A stretch of 64,000 nucleotides of DNA from Streptomyces sannanensis (GTDB taxonomy: Bacteria > Actinomycetota > Actinomycetes > Streptomycetales > Streptomycetaceae). Shown here piece after piece: positions 8,685-18,261 of this stretch; within the stretch, counting starts at the first letter, position 1; each line of letters begins with the position of its first letter. Both the position numbers and the translations under genes were made by a program. The notes under the pieces were generated by a model, which ran no database searches, had not been told where the DNA came from, and worked only from the letters and a program-made list of their open reading frames with translations. The stretch lies in assembly GCF_039536205.1 (NCBI RefSeq), contig NZ_BAAAYL010000004.1, positions 48,934 through 112,933 on the forward strand, written 5' to 3'.

Positions 8685-8919
8685 CACGCGGCAACGCCGA
8701 CGTGGCCGCTGTCGCCCGAATCGCAGGCAGCCCAGGAGACATGGAGGTTCTGGACGCCTACTGTGCCACCGGCTCCCTGCGCCGAGCCACCTGCACTACA
8801 GCGGCGTCGCTCGCCGACTCGAACCGATCGCAAAGACCCTGGGCATCGAACTGACCGAGCTCGCCGGGCTGATGCGGGCCGGGCTCGCCCTCACCGCGTG
8901 GCGGCTGCTCAACGACTGA
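8685..8919 (+). pseudogene. C-terminal fragment of a PucR-type helix-turn-helix regulator
   Basis: Two overlapping frames together give GNADVAAVARIAGSPGDMEV, LDAYCATGSLRRAT and then LHYSGVARRLEPIAKTLGIE, LTELAGLMRAGLALTAWRLL. This is the C-terminal HTH of PucR-like regulators (lr.aA..L..h.sSvarRLe.i...LG). A frameshift near 8790 and loss of the N-terminal part make it a pseudogene. About 240 bp between the IS and this relic (8434-8684) show no recognisable gene. Confidence 0.6.
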
Positions 8920-9107
8920 GGCAGATGAGTTTGGGCTCGCTTCACGTGTGTCCGGAAATCACTCTACTCAGCAATCCTTACATTCTCTTTAATGTTGCGG
9001 ACATGTCACCCGGGGTCGACCCGGACGACGATTGCGAACCCCTGTAGCCCAAACCCCCCACGTGGTCTGAGACATCCCGGTTTGCCCCGGCAAGGAGGCA
9101 ATGTCCC

Positions 9108-12100
9108 ATGCAACGTACACGACGAAGAACCCTACAAGCGGGACTGGTGGCAGTCCTGGCCATGTTGGCCCTGCTCGTCGGTGGCCTACCAGCCACGGCG
9201 AAGCCCGCCGCACCCGTAGCCCGGCCGTCCGCGAAGGCGAAGGTACGCGACGCGGTGCAACACGACCTCTCCCCAAAGCTGCGTGACATCTCCGCGAAGC
9301 CTGGCGGTACCAAGCGCGGCAGCGCCAAGCCCTCCGTGCAGCCGGCCCATTCGCTGGATCGCGCCGTCGTCAACCCGTCCGCGAAGGAGGGCAGCAGCCA
9401 GGTCCAGCGTGGCTTCACCGCCAGCCAGGTACCCGAGTTCAAGGCCAACTTCGAGGGCGTCGGCAACGTCGACGGGGTGCTGCCGCCGGACACCAACGGC
9501 GATGTCGGCCCCAACCACTACGTCCAGATGGTCAACCTCCACTACGCCGTGTTCGACAAGAGCGGCAACAAGCTGCTCGGACCACTGCCGGGCAATGCGG
9601 TCTTCGCCGGCTTCGGCGGACCGTGCGAGACCAGGAACGACGGCGACCCGGTGGTCCTCTACGACGAGACCGCCGATCGTTGGATGATCACCCAGTTCGC
9701 CCTGCCGGGCGGATCCGCCGGCAACCACCAGTGCATGGCGATCTCGCAGACCCCGGACCCGACCGGGGCCTTCTACCGGTACGACTTCCTCTACCACCAG
9801 ACCCGGATGAACGACTACCCGAAGTACGGGATCTGGCCGGACGCCTACTACATGACCACCAACGAGTTCGCGCCGTCCTTTGTCGGCGCCGGAGCGGTGG
9901 CCTTCGAGCGGGAGAAGATGCTCACCGGCCAGCCGGCCCGGATGGTGTACTTCCACCTCGGTCCGGACTTCGGCGGCCTGCTGCCAGCCGACGCAGAGGG
10001 CCAGGCGCCGCCGGCCGGGGCACCCAACCCGTTCGTCATGTTCGACGACGACGCGTGGGGCACCTCGCCCACCGACCGGCTGCTGATGTGGGACTTCCAC
10101 GTCGACTGGACCAACCCGGCGAACTCCACTTTCGGCAACAACCTGGCCCCGAACCGGTCCCTGGAGACCGCACCGTTCGACTCGAACATGTGCAACGGCG
10201 CCCGGTCCTGCATCCCGCAGCAGGGCACCTCGGCGCGGCTGGACGCGATCGCCGACCGGTTGATGTACCGGGCGGCCTACCGCAACTTCGGCGACCACGC
10301 CTCCATGGTGCTCAACCACACCGTGGATGCCGGCGGCGACCACGCCGGCGTACGGTGGTACGAACTGCGCAGCAACTCGCCCGCCGATTGGGCTATCCAT
10401 CAGCAGGGCACCTATGCGCCGGACGGCGAGAACCGGTGGATGGCCAGCGCGGCCATGGACGTATCCGGCAACATGGCCATCGGCTACTCGTCATCGGGCA
10501 GCACGTCCTTCCCGTCGATCCGGGTGGCCGGGCGACTCTCCGGTGACCCGCTGGGCGAACTGGGGCAGAGCGAGCGGACCCTGATCGCCGGGACCGGCGC
10601 ACAGACCCACTCGGCGGCCCGCTGGGGCGACTACAGCTCGATGTCGGTGGACCCGACGGACGGCTGCACGTTCTGGTTCACCTCCGAGTACATGTCCCAG
10701 ACCAGCTCCGCCAACTGGCAGACCCGCATCGGTGCGATGAAGTTCCCCAACTGCGTGAACGGCCCGCGGGGCGAGGTGACCGGCAAGGTCACCAAGTCCG
10801 GTGGCGGAGCGATCGCCGGTGCGACGGTACGCGTCGGCGGTAGCGGCACCGTCACCGATGACCAGGGCGGGTACAAGCTGACCCTGCCGGCTGGTCAGCA
10901 CGAGGCGACCGCTTCGGCATTCGGCTACGCGTCGAAGTCCGAGACGGTGACCGTGCCCGACAGTGGCACGGTGACGGCGAACTTCGCGCTCGACCCGGTT
11001 CCGCTGAGCAAGGTCAGCGGCGTGGTGAAGGACGGCTCCGGGCATGGCTGGCCGCTCTACGCGCGCATCGACGTGGCCGGCAAGCCAGGCGGCCCGGTCT
11101 TCACCGACCCGGCGACCGGCGCGTACAGCGTCGATCTGCCGCAGGGGGCCGAGTACGGCCTGACGGTCAAGGCGATGTACCCGTCTTACCAGCAAGGCAC
11201 GGCACAAGTCACCGTCAGTGACAGCAACCTGGTGCGGAACTTCGACCTGGCGGTCGCGACCTCCTGCGACGCCACCGGGTACAAGACCGGCTACGGCGAA
11301 CCGGTCGTCACCGAGCAGTTCGATTCCGGGGACACGCCGGCCGGCTGGAGCGTGGTGAACACCACCCCCAACGGCGGCTGGAACTTCACCGACCCGAGGA
11401 ACCGGGGCAACCTCACCGGCGGCAGCGGCAAGTACGCCATCGCGGACAGCGACAACGCCGGTTCCGGCAAGCCGATGGACACCGCGCTGATCACCCCGGC
11501 GATGGACCTGTCCGCCGTACCGGCACCGGTGCTGCGGTTCAACAGCGACTACCGGGCGCTCGGCGGGTTCGCCGACGTCGACGTGAGCGTTGACGACGGC
11601 ACGACCTGGAAGAACGTGTCGCACTGGACCAGCACCAGCCGGCGTGGCCCGGTGCTGGAGGAGATCCCGGTGCCGCAGGCGGCCGGGAAGTCCGGCGTGC
11701 GGATCCGGTTCCACTACCAGGCCACCTACGCATGGTGGTGGGAGCTGGACAACGTGTCGATCGTCAACCGGTCCTGCGACCCGATCCCGGGTGGTCTGGT
11801 GGTCGGCCGGGTGCTGGACGGCAACACCGGCGCCGGGCTCAACGATGCGACAGTGACCAGTGAGGACAAGCCGGCGGAGAAGGCGGTGACCGGGCCGACT
11901 CCGGACGACGCCAAACTCGGCGACGGCTTCTACTGGATGTTCTCGACCCTGACCGGGAACCACCCGTTCACCGGGGCGAAAAACCAGTACAAATCGGTCA
12001 CGTCCACGATAGATGTGGCGGCTGACCGGGCCACGCGGGAGGACTTCGCACTCAAGGCGGGCCGGCTGACCATCACCCCGCCATCGGTGGAGAGCACCCT

Positions 12101-13661
12101 GACGCTGGGCCAGACCAAGACGGCGACGACGACAATCCGCAACGACGGCACCGCACCGGCCACGTTTGAGCTGTCCGAGCGGGCCGGCGACTTCGACAAG
12201 CTCGGTACGCGTGGCGCGCGCCTGCAGAACCTCCGGGTCAAGGGGGGCGGCGTATCGCCCGCCTGGCGGGGCGACAGCAAGCCCGGCGACGTCCTGGAGC
12301 CGACCCCGTACGCGCCGCCGTGGAACAACACGGCCAACTACCCGATCAAGGTCATGGACAACGCCGTGGCCGCGTACGACGGAAAGGTGTACTCGGTCGG
12401 CGGAACCGACGGCGCCGCCAACCTCGCCAACAGCTACGTGTACGACCCGGCGGCGAACACCTGGACGAAGATCGCCGACATGCCGGCGGCCCTGGAGAAG
12501 CCGGCAGCGACGTTCGTCGACGGCAAGCTCTACGTCTTCGGTGGCTGGGACCCGGCGGGCAACGTGTCGGCAAAGGTCTACGCCTACGACCCCGGTACCA
12601 ACGCGTGGGAGACCCGGGCCGGCACCAACCCGGCCCCGCGGGCCGCGCCCGGCATCGGGGTGGTCGACGGCCAGATCTACCTGGTCGGCGGCTGCGTGGA
12701 CGGAAACTGCAACAAGTCCAATGTGACCGTCCGGTACAACCCGGGGGCCAACACGTTCACCACGGTCGCCGCGTACCCGGTCGCGGTGGCGTGGCAGGGC
12801 TGCGGCGGGATCGACGGCACGCTCTACTGCGCCGGCGGCAACGGGCCGACGACGCTGAAGAGCACGTACGCCTACAACCCGGGCGCGAACGCCTGGACCC
12901 AGATGGCCGACCTGCCGGTCGACTTCTGGGGGGTGGCCGCGGACACTGCGAACGGCCTGCTGTTGGTCTCCACCGGTGTCATCAACAACTCCACCACGGT
13001 CACCAACCAGGGCTGGGCGTACGACCCGGCGGCCAACTCCTGGTCGGCGCTGCCCAACGCCAACTTCGCCCGCTACCGGGCGGGTGCGGCGTGCGGGTTC
13101 GTCAAGGTCGGTGGCTCGACCGGCGGCTTCACCCCGACGCCGGACAGCGAACTGCTGCCCGGTTTCGACCAGTGCGCCACTGTCACCGACGTACCGTGGC
13201 TGTCCGCGTCCCCGACGTCGGCGACGCTGCAGCCCGGGCAGAGCATCACGGTGAACGTGAAGTTTGATGCCTCCACGGCGGCGGGTGTGCAGCAGCCCGG
13301 CAAGTACACCGCCCAGCTCGGCATCAAGTCGGACACCCCGCCCGTGGCACCGATCGACGTGACGATGACCGTGCAGCCGCCCAAGGACTGGGGCAAGGCG
13401 ACGGGCGTCGTCACCGGCGTCGACTGCCGTGGCAACAGCACCGCGCTGCGCGGGGCGACCGTCCAGATCAACGGCAAGAAGGGCTGGACCCACACCCTGA
13501 AGACCGATGCGGATGGCCGGTACGTCATCTGGGCTCCGAGGGACAACCCCGTCGAGATCATCGCGGCTCAGGATGGCTGGAAGCCGCAGTCCAGGCTGGT
13601 GAACCTCAAGGCGGGCGAGGCGGTGACCACCGACTTCGCCCTCCGCCCCACCGCTTGCTGA
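9108..13661 (+). CDS. Large secreted multidomain protein with Kelch and carboxypeptidase-regulatory-like repeats
   Basis: A 1517-residue exported protein. Residues 1-32 form a signal peptide (RTRRR, hydrophobic core, ATA site). Residues ~115-545 are a large N-terminal domain (VLPPDTNGDVGPNHYVQMVN, WGDYSSMSVDP). Carboxypeptidase-regulatory-like beta-sandwich repeats follow at ~551-700 and ~885-980. A jelly-roll-like segment (EQFDSGDTPAGWSV) lies at ~725-890, an Ig-like segment at ~985-1040, Kelch repeats (YDGKVYSVGG, VDGKLYVFGG, VDGQIYLVGG) at ~1078-1345, and a final sandwich repeat at ~1430-1517. No sorting signal or membrane anchor is visible. AAGGAGG at 9090-9096 supports the ATG at 9108. 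Probable role: surface or extracellular binding; any enzymatic activity is unproven. Confidence 0.85.
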   Translation: MQRTRRRTLQAGLVAVLAMLALLVGGLPATAKPAAPVARPSAKAKVRDAVQHDLSPKLRDISAKPGGTKRGSAKPSVQPAHSLDRAVVNPSAKEGSSQVQRGFTASQVPEFKANFEGVGNVDGVLPPDTNGDVGPNHYVQMVNLHYAVFDKSGNKLLGPLPGNAVFAGFGGPCETRNDGDPVVLYDETADRWMITQFALPGGSAGNHQCMAISQTPDPTGAFYRYDFLYHQTRMNDYPKYGIWPDAYYMTTNEFAPSFVGAGAVAFEREKMLTGQPARMVYFHLGPDFGGLLPADAEGQAPPAGAPNPFVMFDDDAWGTSPTDRLLMWDFHVDWTNPANSTFGNNLAPNRSLETAPFDSNMCNGARSCIPQQGTSARLDAIADRLMYRAAYRNFGDHASMVLNHTVDAGGDHAGVRWYELRSNSPADWAIHQQGTYAPDGENRWMASAAMDVSGNMAIGYSSSGSTSFPSIRVAGRLSGDPLGELGQSERTLIAGTGAQTHSAARWGDYSSMSVDPTDGCTFWFTSEYMSQTSSANWQTRIGAMKFPNCVNGPRGEVTGKVTKSGGGAIAGATVRVGGSGTVTDDQGGYKLTLPAGQHEATASAFGYASKSETVTVPDSGTVTANFALDPVPLSKVSGVVKDGSGHGWPLYARIDVAGKPGGPVFTDPATGAYSVDLPQGAEYGLTVKAMYPSYQQGTAQVTVSDSNLVRNFDLAVATSCDATGYKTGYGEPVVTEQFDSGDTPAGWSVVNTTPNGGWNFTDPRNRGNLTGGSGKYAIADSDNAGSGKPMDTALITPAMDLSAVPAPVLRFNSDYRALGGFADVDVSVDDGTTWKNVSHWTSTSRRGPVLEEIPVPQAAGKSGVRIRFHYQATYAWWWELDNVSIVNRSCDPIPGGLVVGRVLDGNTGAGLNDATVTSEDKPAEKAVTGPTPDDAKLGDGFYWMFSTLTGNHPFTGAKNQYKSVTSTIDVAADRATREDFALKAGRLTITPPSVESTLTLGQTKTATTTIRNDGTAPATFELSERAGDFDKLGTRGARLQNLRVKGGGVSPAWRGDSKPGDVLEPTPYAPPWNNTANYPIKVMDNAVAAYDGKVYSVGGTDGAANLANSYVYDPAANTWTKIADMPAALEKPAATFVDGKLYVFGGWDPAGNVSAKVYAYDPGTNAWETRAGTNPAPRAAPGIGVVDGQIYLVGGCVDGNCNKSNVTVRYNPGANTFTTVAAYPVAVAWQGCGGIDGTLYCAGGNGPTTLKSTYAYNPGANAWTQMADLPVDFWGVAADTANGLLLVSTGVINNSTTVTNQGWAYDPAANSWSALPNANFARYRAGAACGFVKVGGSTGGFTPTPDSELLPGFDQCATVTDVPWLSASPTSATLQPGQSITVNVKFDASTAAGVQQPGKYTAQLGIKSDTPPVAPIDVTMTVQPPKDWGKATGVVTGVDCRGNSTALRGATVQINGKKGWTHTLKTDADGRYVIWAPRDNPVEIIAAQDGWKPQSRLVNLKAGEAVTTDFALRPTAC

Positions 13662-13727
13662 GAGGAGTCTGATCCACCGGGCCCGCGCCGTTCACCGGAC
13701 GCTGTTGGTTAATTCGGGCCCTGCGTG

Positions 13728-13770
13728 ACGTCGGCCTTCAAGACCTGGTTGTGGTCTTGAAGGCCGACGT
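13728..13770. terminator. Perfect 18-bp hairpin after the large secreted-protein gene
   Basis: ACGTCGGCCTTCAAGACC (13728-13745) is followed by a 7-nt loop and its exact reverse complement (13753-13770). It lies 66 bp past the stop at 13661. A bidirectional terminator is the simplest reading. It is also directly upstream of an IS1182-type fragment, so it might instead belong to that element's end. Confidence 0.55.
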
Positions 13771-13776
13771 TGTCGT

Positions 13777-14040
13777 ATGGGGTGGGTGCGGATGTCGATG
13801 CAGCCCAAGGGTTCTGGGGAGATCCCGGCGGAGACGGTGCGGGTGGCGCGGGCCGCTTTCCCGAAGGGAAGCCTGGCAATCCGGGGCCGGGACGAGCTGG
13901 GGCCGTTGTTCACGGACGAGGAGTTCGCGGACCTGTTCCGGCGCGGGGCAAGCCTGTCTGGTCACCGGGGCGGCTGTCGCTGGTGCTCGTGTTGCAGTTC
14001 GTCGGGGGCCTGACCGACCGTCAGGCGGCGGAATGGGAGC
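13777..14040 (+). mobile_element. N-terminal fragment of an IS1182-family transposase
   Basis: The plus strand encodes SMQPKGSGEIPAETVRVARA, AFPKGSLAIRGRDELGPLFT and DEEFADLFRRG, then after a frameshift near 13950 LVLVLQFVGGLTDRQAAE. This is the conserved start of Streptomyces IS1182-type transposases. It ends at about 14040. The next ~320 bp (14040-14362) are GC-rich sequence in which I recognise nothing. Confidence 0.7.
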
Positions 14041-14362
14041 TCAGCGGCCCGGGGGCAGGCTGGGGCGCGTGCCGGCGCAGTGCAGCCGCCCCCGGGTCCT
14101 GGACTGGGGCCCGGGCGGGCACTGGGGGAGGGTGCGTCGTCGTGGGTTACTGGCGCGCCGCCACCGTCGCGAACGGACGGTCCGCGCGGTCCTGGCCCGG
14201 GTGGGAGGACAGGAACGGGCGGGCCGAGGCGAGCGGGCGCACGGAAGCGAACGGACGGGACTTCAGCGGGCGCTGGTTCATCGGGGCTCCTCGCAGAAGG
14301 ATCGAAGTGCCGGACAGGGGTCTTCCTGTACTGGCCGAGGAGGGAGCAACTCCGGTTGGCGC

Positions 14363-14500
14363 CGCGACGACCACGGAGACTGGCATGCAGCCGCCCAAAG
14401 GCACCTTTTCAACCGCATGCTCGGCCAGCTCTACCATTGCCTCCAGTACGGCCGCTGCTTCGACGAAGCTGTGGCCTTTCCAGCACGAGCCCCGCCGTCT
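14363..14500 (+). mobile_element. C-terminal fragment of an IS110-family transposase
   Basis: The plus strand reads HGDWHAAAQRHLFNRMLGQL followed by YHCLQYGRCFDEAVAFP. This matches the C-terminus of the complete IS110-type transposase at 59421-60686 (GDRHVAAQRNLFNRFMGML). Nothing upstream belongs to the gene, so it is a short relic. Confidence 0.65.
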
Positions 14501-14525
14501 CGCAGGTGGTCTGAACGCGGAAACC

Positions 14526-14732
14526 TCAGCGGAGTCCGGCGGCGTGCCGAAGCTTCGCCCGGCCGTCAGGGCTGATCAGGTCCTCCGGCAGCATCGCCAC
14601 CACACTCGCGTGCTCCGCGAACACAGCCTTGCACTGCTCACGCCCGGGATGATCGCTGTCGCTACCGAACCACCGCACTTCGGGATGTACGAAAGAGCCA
14701 GAAAGCAGCCGATCCGGCCCGTAAAGCGGCAT
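14526..14732 (-). pseudogene. N-terminal fragment of a hypothetical protein
   Basis: From an ATG at 14732 the minus strand reads MPLYGPDRLLSGSFVHPEVR, WFGSDSDHPGREQCKAVFAE and a further ~28 residues before running into IS110 debris. The segment looks like real coding sequence truncated at its 3' end. Family not recognised. It is divergent from the FAD-protein gene at 14774. Confidence 0.4.
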
Positions 14733-14773
14733 ACTGGTGCCTTCTGACGACGAAGTGACCAGGGGGCGCATCA

Positions 14774-16201
14774 GTGAAGTCTGCGGAGAAAACGGGTCGT
14801 CAGGGTGCGGGCGGCGGACGGGGCGCGCGGCATGCCGTCGTCGTGGGCGGGAGCCTCGCGGGGCTGCTCGCGGCGCACGTCCTTGCCGGGCATGCCGACC
14901 GGGTGACCGTCGTCGAGCGCGACCGGTTCCCGGACGGCGCAAGGCCGCGGCCCGGCGTACCGCAGGGCCGGCATCCGCATGTTCTGCTGGAGGGCGGGCA
15001 GGTGGCCCTGGAGTCGCTGCTGCCGGGCTTCCTGGCGGAGCTGCGGGCGGCGGGGGCACCGCGCCTGGGCATGCCGTCGGACATGGTGCAGAGGCAGAAC
15101 GGGCGCTGGTTCCGGCGGCTGCCCGCGACGACGCACATCTACACCGGTTCCCGCGGGCAATTGGAGGAGCTGGTGCGGCGGCGCGTCCTTGCCGACCCGG
15201 TGATCAGCGTGATGGAGGGGACCGATGCCGTCGGGCTCCTCGGCGACGCCTCGCGCGTGCGGGGCGTGCTGCTGCGGGAGCGCTCCGGTGACGTCCGGGG
15301 GGAGCAGCAGGCCCTTGAGGCCGACCTGGTGATCGACGCCTCCGGCGGCGGTACGAAGGCCCAGCAGTGGCTGACAGCGATCGGGGCCGAGGCCGCGCAC
15401 GAGGAGACCATCGACACAGGTCTCGCATACGCCTCCCGCGTCTACCGCGGCAGGAGCGGCGTCCTCGACGGCGACACCTGCGGCTACTACGTCTACCCGA
15501 GCCCCGCCCAGGTCCACGCCGGTGGCGCGCTGCCGCTGGAGGACGGCACCCATCTGGTCATCGTGTCGGGGCTGCGCGATGACGAACCGCCCACGGACGA
15601 CGACGAGTTCGTGACGTACACCAAGAAGAGGCTGCCGCATCCGCTCCTGCACCAGTGGCTGGACGAGGCCGAACCGCTCTCGCCGGCGTTCGGCTACCGG
15701 CGGACCGCGAACATCCGCCGCCGCTACGACCTGCCCGGCCGCCGCCCGGCCGGCTTCCTTGCGACCGGCGACGCCCTGTGCAGGTTCAACCCGATCTACG
15801 GGCAGGGCATGGCCGTCGCCGCGATGAGCGCCCTCGCCCTGCGCGACGCGCTGGCCGATCCGCGCCGGATCCCCACGACGCGGCGCGTGCAGAGGGCACT
15901 CCTCGCGGCGTCCCGGCAGGCGTGGGACATCTCCGCCGGGGCGGACCGCACGATGCCGGGTGCGGTGGGCACTGCCGCAGCCGCCAAGCCGGCGGACCGC
16001 GTCGCCGACTGGTACCTGCGGCGCGTTCTGGAGCGCTACCCCGGCGACCCCGTGGTGGGGCCCGTCTTCCGCTCCGTACTGGCCCTCTGCGCACCCGTCA
16101 CCGCCCTGTTCGCTCCGCCCGTGGCCCGGGCCGTCCTCTTCCGCCCGCCCGCGCCGGCACCCACCGAGCCGCCGACAACGCCGGAGGAGCCCCGGGCTTG
16201 A
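14774..16201 (+). CDS. FAD-dependent oxidoreductase
   Basis: A 475-residue flavoprotein of the p-hydroxybenzoate hydroxylase/geranylgeranyl reductase-like fold. The FAD-binding Rossmann motif VVVGGSLAGLLAAHVLAGHA lies at ~22-41, a second dinucleotide-binding motif DLVIDASGGGTKA near 180, and the FAD-ribityl motif FLATGDALCRFNPIYGQGM near 325. The GTG at 14774 has AGGGGG 8 bp upstream. The C-terminal ~120 residues are helical with a Pro-rich end. No operon partner lies close enough to fix a substrate; a ~268-bp dispersed repeat lies directly downstream. Family assignment is firm, substrate unknown. Confidence 0.85.
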   Translation: MKSAEKTGRQGAGGGRGARHAVVVGGSLAGLLAAHVLAGHADRVTVVERDRFPDGARPRPGVPQGRHPHVLLEGGQVALESLLPGFLAELRAAGAPRLGMPSDMVQRQNGRWFRRLPATTHIYTGSRGQLEELVRRRVLADPVISVMEGTDAVGLLGDASRVRGVLLRERSGDVRGEQQALEADLVIDASGGGTKAQQWLTAIGAEAAHEETIDTGLAYASRVYRGRSGVLDGDTCGYYVYPSPAQVHAGGALPLEDGTHLVIVSGLRDDEPPTDDDEFVTYTKKRLPHPLLHQWLDEAEPLSPAFGYRRTANIRRRYDLPGRRPAGFLATGDALCRFNPIYGQGMAVAAMSALALRDALADPRRIPTTRRVQRALLAASRQAWDISAGADRTMPGAVGTAAAAKPADRVADWYLRRVLERYPGDPVVGPVFRSVLALCAPVTALFAPPVARAVLFRPPAPAPTEPPTTPEEPRA

Positions 16202-16259
16202 GCGAGGCCGGCAGCTGATGGCCTTGTCCGCGCCGGTCCACGTGCGTCGGCCTCGAAGC

Positions 16260-16527
16260 CGGCAAATCGGCGGCGATGCGCCTGACACCCACCAGGGGCC
16301 CGAACGAGTGACTTCCCGGCGGTGGGCACCCGGCTGTATGGCAAAACGGTCGATCGTAGGCATGCCTGGACGTACGCCCCGCTCGCCGCGGAAACCCAGG
16401 GTCTGTCCGGAGTCGCGATCAACATGCTCCGATTCGGACTCGGCCAGGTCGCGGCGCAGGAGGCCCCAGGGCGCCTGCCGCCGCGCACGCGTGGCGGACA
16501 TGGCCGGACGGGTGAACGACCGGGCCG
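16260..16527. repeat. ~268-bp dispersed repeat, copy 1
   Basis: A block beginning CGGCAAATCGGCGGCGATGC and ending GAACGACCGGGCCG is repeated at 42083-42348 in the same orientation with roughly 90% identity by eye. Copy 1 fills the gap between the FAD oxidoreductase and the nicotinamidase gene. Copy 2 lies just upstream of the lodA-like gene. No obvious terminal inverted repeats or convincing ORF explain it. Confidence 0.8.
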
Positions 16528-16598
16528 TGACGCACCCGACCACAGCGGAAGAGGGTAGACATCCAAGCACGGACTCCCGCGAGGAAAGGCTTACCGCC

Positions 16599-17192
16599 GT
16601 GCGCCGAGCACTGATCATCGTCGATGTGCAGAAGGACTTCTGCGAGGGCGGCAGCATCCCGGTGAAGGGCGGCGCCGACCGGGCCCGCGCCATCGCCGAC
16701 CTGGTCCGGCGCTCGGCTGGCGATGGCTACGCGCACATCGTTGCCACCCGCGACCACCACATCGATCCGGGCGGGCACTTCTCCGACCACCCGGACTTCC
16801 AGAACTCCTTCCCCGTGCACTGTGTCGTCGGCAGCGAGGGCGGCGACTTCCACCCGGAGTTCGCGCCGACCGCCGCCTCCGGGGCCGTCGACGAGGTCTT
16901 CTACAAGGGTGCGCACTCCGCCTCGAAGAGCGGCTTCGAGGGCTCGGCCGCGGACGGCACGTCCCTGGCCGACTGGCTTCGCGCACGCGGCGTCGGCGAC
17001 CTCGACGTCGTCGGCATCGCCACCGATCACTGTGTGAAGGCCACCGCGCTGGACGGCGCGAAGGCCGGCTTTGCCGTACGTGTCCTGCTCGACTACACCG
17101 CCGGCGTCGCCGCCGACACCACCGCCAACGCCATCAACGAACTGCGCCAGGCGGGCGTCGCACTGACCGGCGAACCCGTCGTCCGCGGCTGA
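16599..17192 (+). CDS. pncA: Nicotinamidase/isochorismatase-family amidohydrolase
   Basis: A 197-residue cysteine hydrolase resembling PncA, which deamidates nicotinamide to nicotinate for NAD salvage. Catalytic Asp in IIVDVQKDFCEGG (~8), metal site in ATRDHHIDPGGHFSDHP (~50), catalytic Lys in FYKGAHS (~105) and nucleophilic Cys in IATDHCVKATALDGAKAGF (~145) are all present in order. GAGGAAAGG 10 bp upstream supports the GTG at 16599. The hallmarks favour nicotinamidase over other isochorismatase-fold enzymes. The cytoplasmic enzyme appears monocistronic. Confidence 0.9.
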   Translation: MRRALIIVDVQKDFCEGGSIPVKGGADRARAIADLVRRSAGDGYAHIVATRDHHIDPGGHFSDHPDFQNSFPVHCVVGSEGGDFHPEFAPTAASGAVDEVFYKGAHSASKSGFEGSAADGTSLADWLRARGVGDLDVVGIATDHCVKATALDGAKAGFAVRVLLDYTAGVAADTTANAINELRQAGVALTGEPVVRG

Positions 17193-17433
17193 TCCCCTTC
17201 CGGGGCGGCCAGGCGTGGGCGCTCCCGCACCCGATGGCGCTCGGCGGCCCGCTCGCCCCGTGTCACCTTCGGCTGCCGTGCGGCAGGTTGGATGCCCACG
17301 CTGCGGCTGGGCCGGGCTGGCAGTGACGGTGTTCACCTTAAGTCACATGATCAGCAGAGGTAACCCGGGTTAGCACGGTGATGACGGTGGCGCCGAGGAC
17401 AGTGCCAGGTCGCCCACGATGAGGGGCCGGGGG

Positions 17434-18261
17434 TCAGGCGAAGGACGCCCCGGCTGGAGAGTCGGTCTCTTCGGCATGTGCGAGGGCGGTGTCGAGAAGG
17501 TCGCGCAGGTGGGCGGAGGGCGAAGCGACGGCCGTGGCACGGAGGGCGCTGCTGCCGGCGGGCGGGGCCAATACGGCCAAGCCCGCCGCCGGGTTGTCGC
17601 CGAGGTGCACCGGTTCGCAAGGGGCTGTCATGTCTGGTCGTACGATGAGGAGTTGGCCGCAGGCGCGGTAGTGTCCCAGGACGGCGGGACCGTCCCAGGT
17701 GGGGGCGGGGCCGCCGTATGCGGTGTGCTGGTCGAGGAGGAGCCGGCCGGCGCGGCGGACGGTCAGGCGGGTGGTGAGGTGCCCGGGATGCTCCGCCGTA
17801 CGGCCGCGCAGTAGCTCCTCTCGCAGCACCAGCCGGGCGGTGGAGGCGAGTTCGACGGTGTACGTCTGGTGCAGGGTGCTGCCGCGGGTGTTGATCAGCG
17901 GCTGGGGCAGTCAGTTCAAGGACGCGTCCTCGCCTGCCGTGAGCCGTACGTCGTAGGTGGCGGGGTCGGTCGTGGAGCCGCGCAGGGCGATGGTGACGGC
18001 GGACGTGGCCACGTCCAGGCGGGCCCGTGTGCCGGCTGTGATGCCGAGTGCGAGGCGGTCCCCTCCCAGCGGCGCGCTCATCGCGCCGAGCACGCTGACC
18101 CGTGCGCGTCCGTTGCGGCACCGCAGTCGCCTCAAGTGAAAGGGGCCGTCGCTGTGGAGCAACGGGAGCGTGGTCGTGCGGCCGTTGTGTTCCGCGCGGA
18201 TCCGGGCTGTGGCGTGTACGCCGCTGGGGTGGACAGCGGATTCCTCGCTCGCCCCCGCCAC
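17434..18261 (-). pseudogene. ureD: Urease accessory protein UreD with a premature TGA
   Basis: UreD helps load nickel into urease. The frame reads [40 protein letters not shown] and [14 protein letters not shown], then a TGA at 17911-17913, then in the same frame LPQPLINTRGSTLHQTYTVE, STARLVLREELLRGRTAEHP and on to a stop at 17434. Relatives have Trp at the TGA position (a SLRWLPEP-type motif), so one G-to-A change inactivated the gene. The chosen GTG start at 18261 is approximate because the frame is continuous with the upstream UreG sequence. Confidence 0.75.

Noticed and set aside
10491..13493. A 1000-codon open frame on the minus strand opposite the large secreted protein
   Set aside because: Its product is a monotonous Val/Gly/Arg/Asp-rich shadow caused by GC codon bias of the plus-strand gene; it has no domain, ribosome site or sensible composition.
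14771..16693. A 640-codon minus-strand frame across the FAD oxidoreductase gene
   Set aside because: Low-complexity Arg/Gly/Val shadow of the plus-strand gene, continuing through the noncoding repeat.
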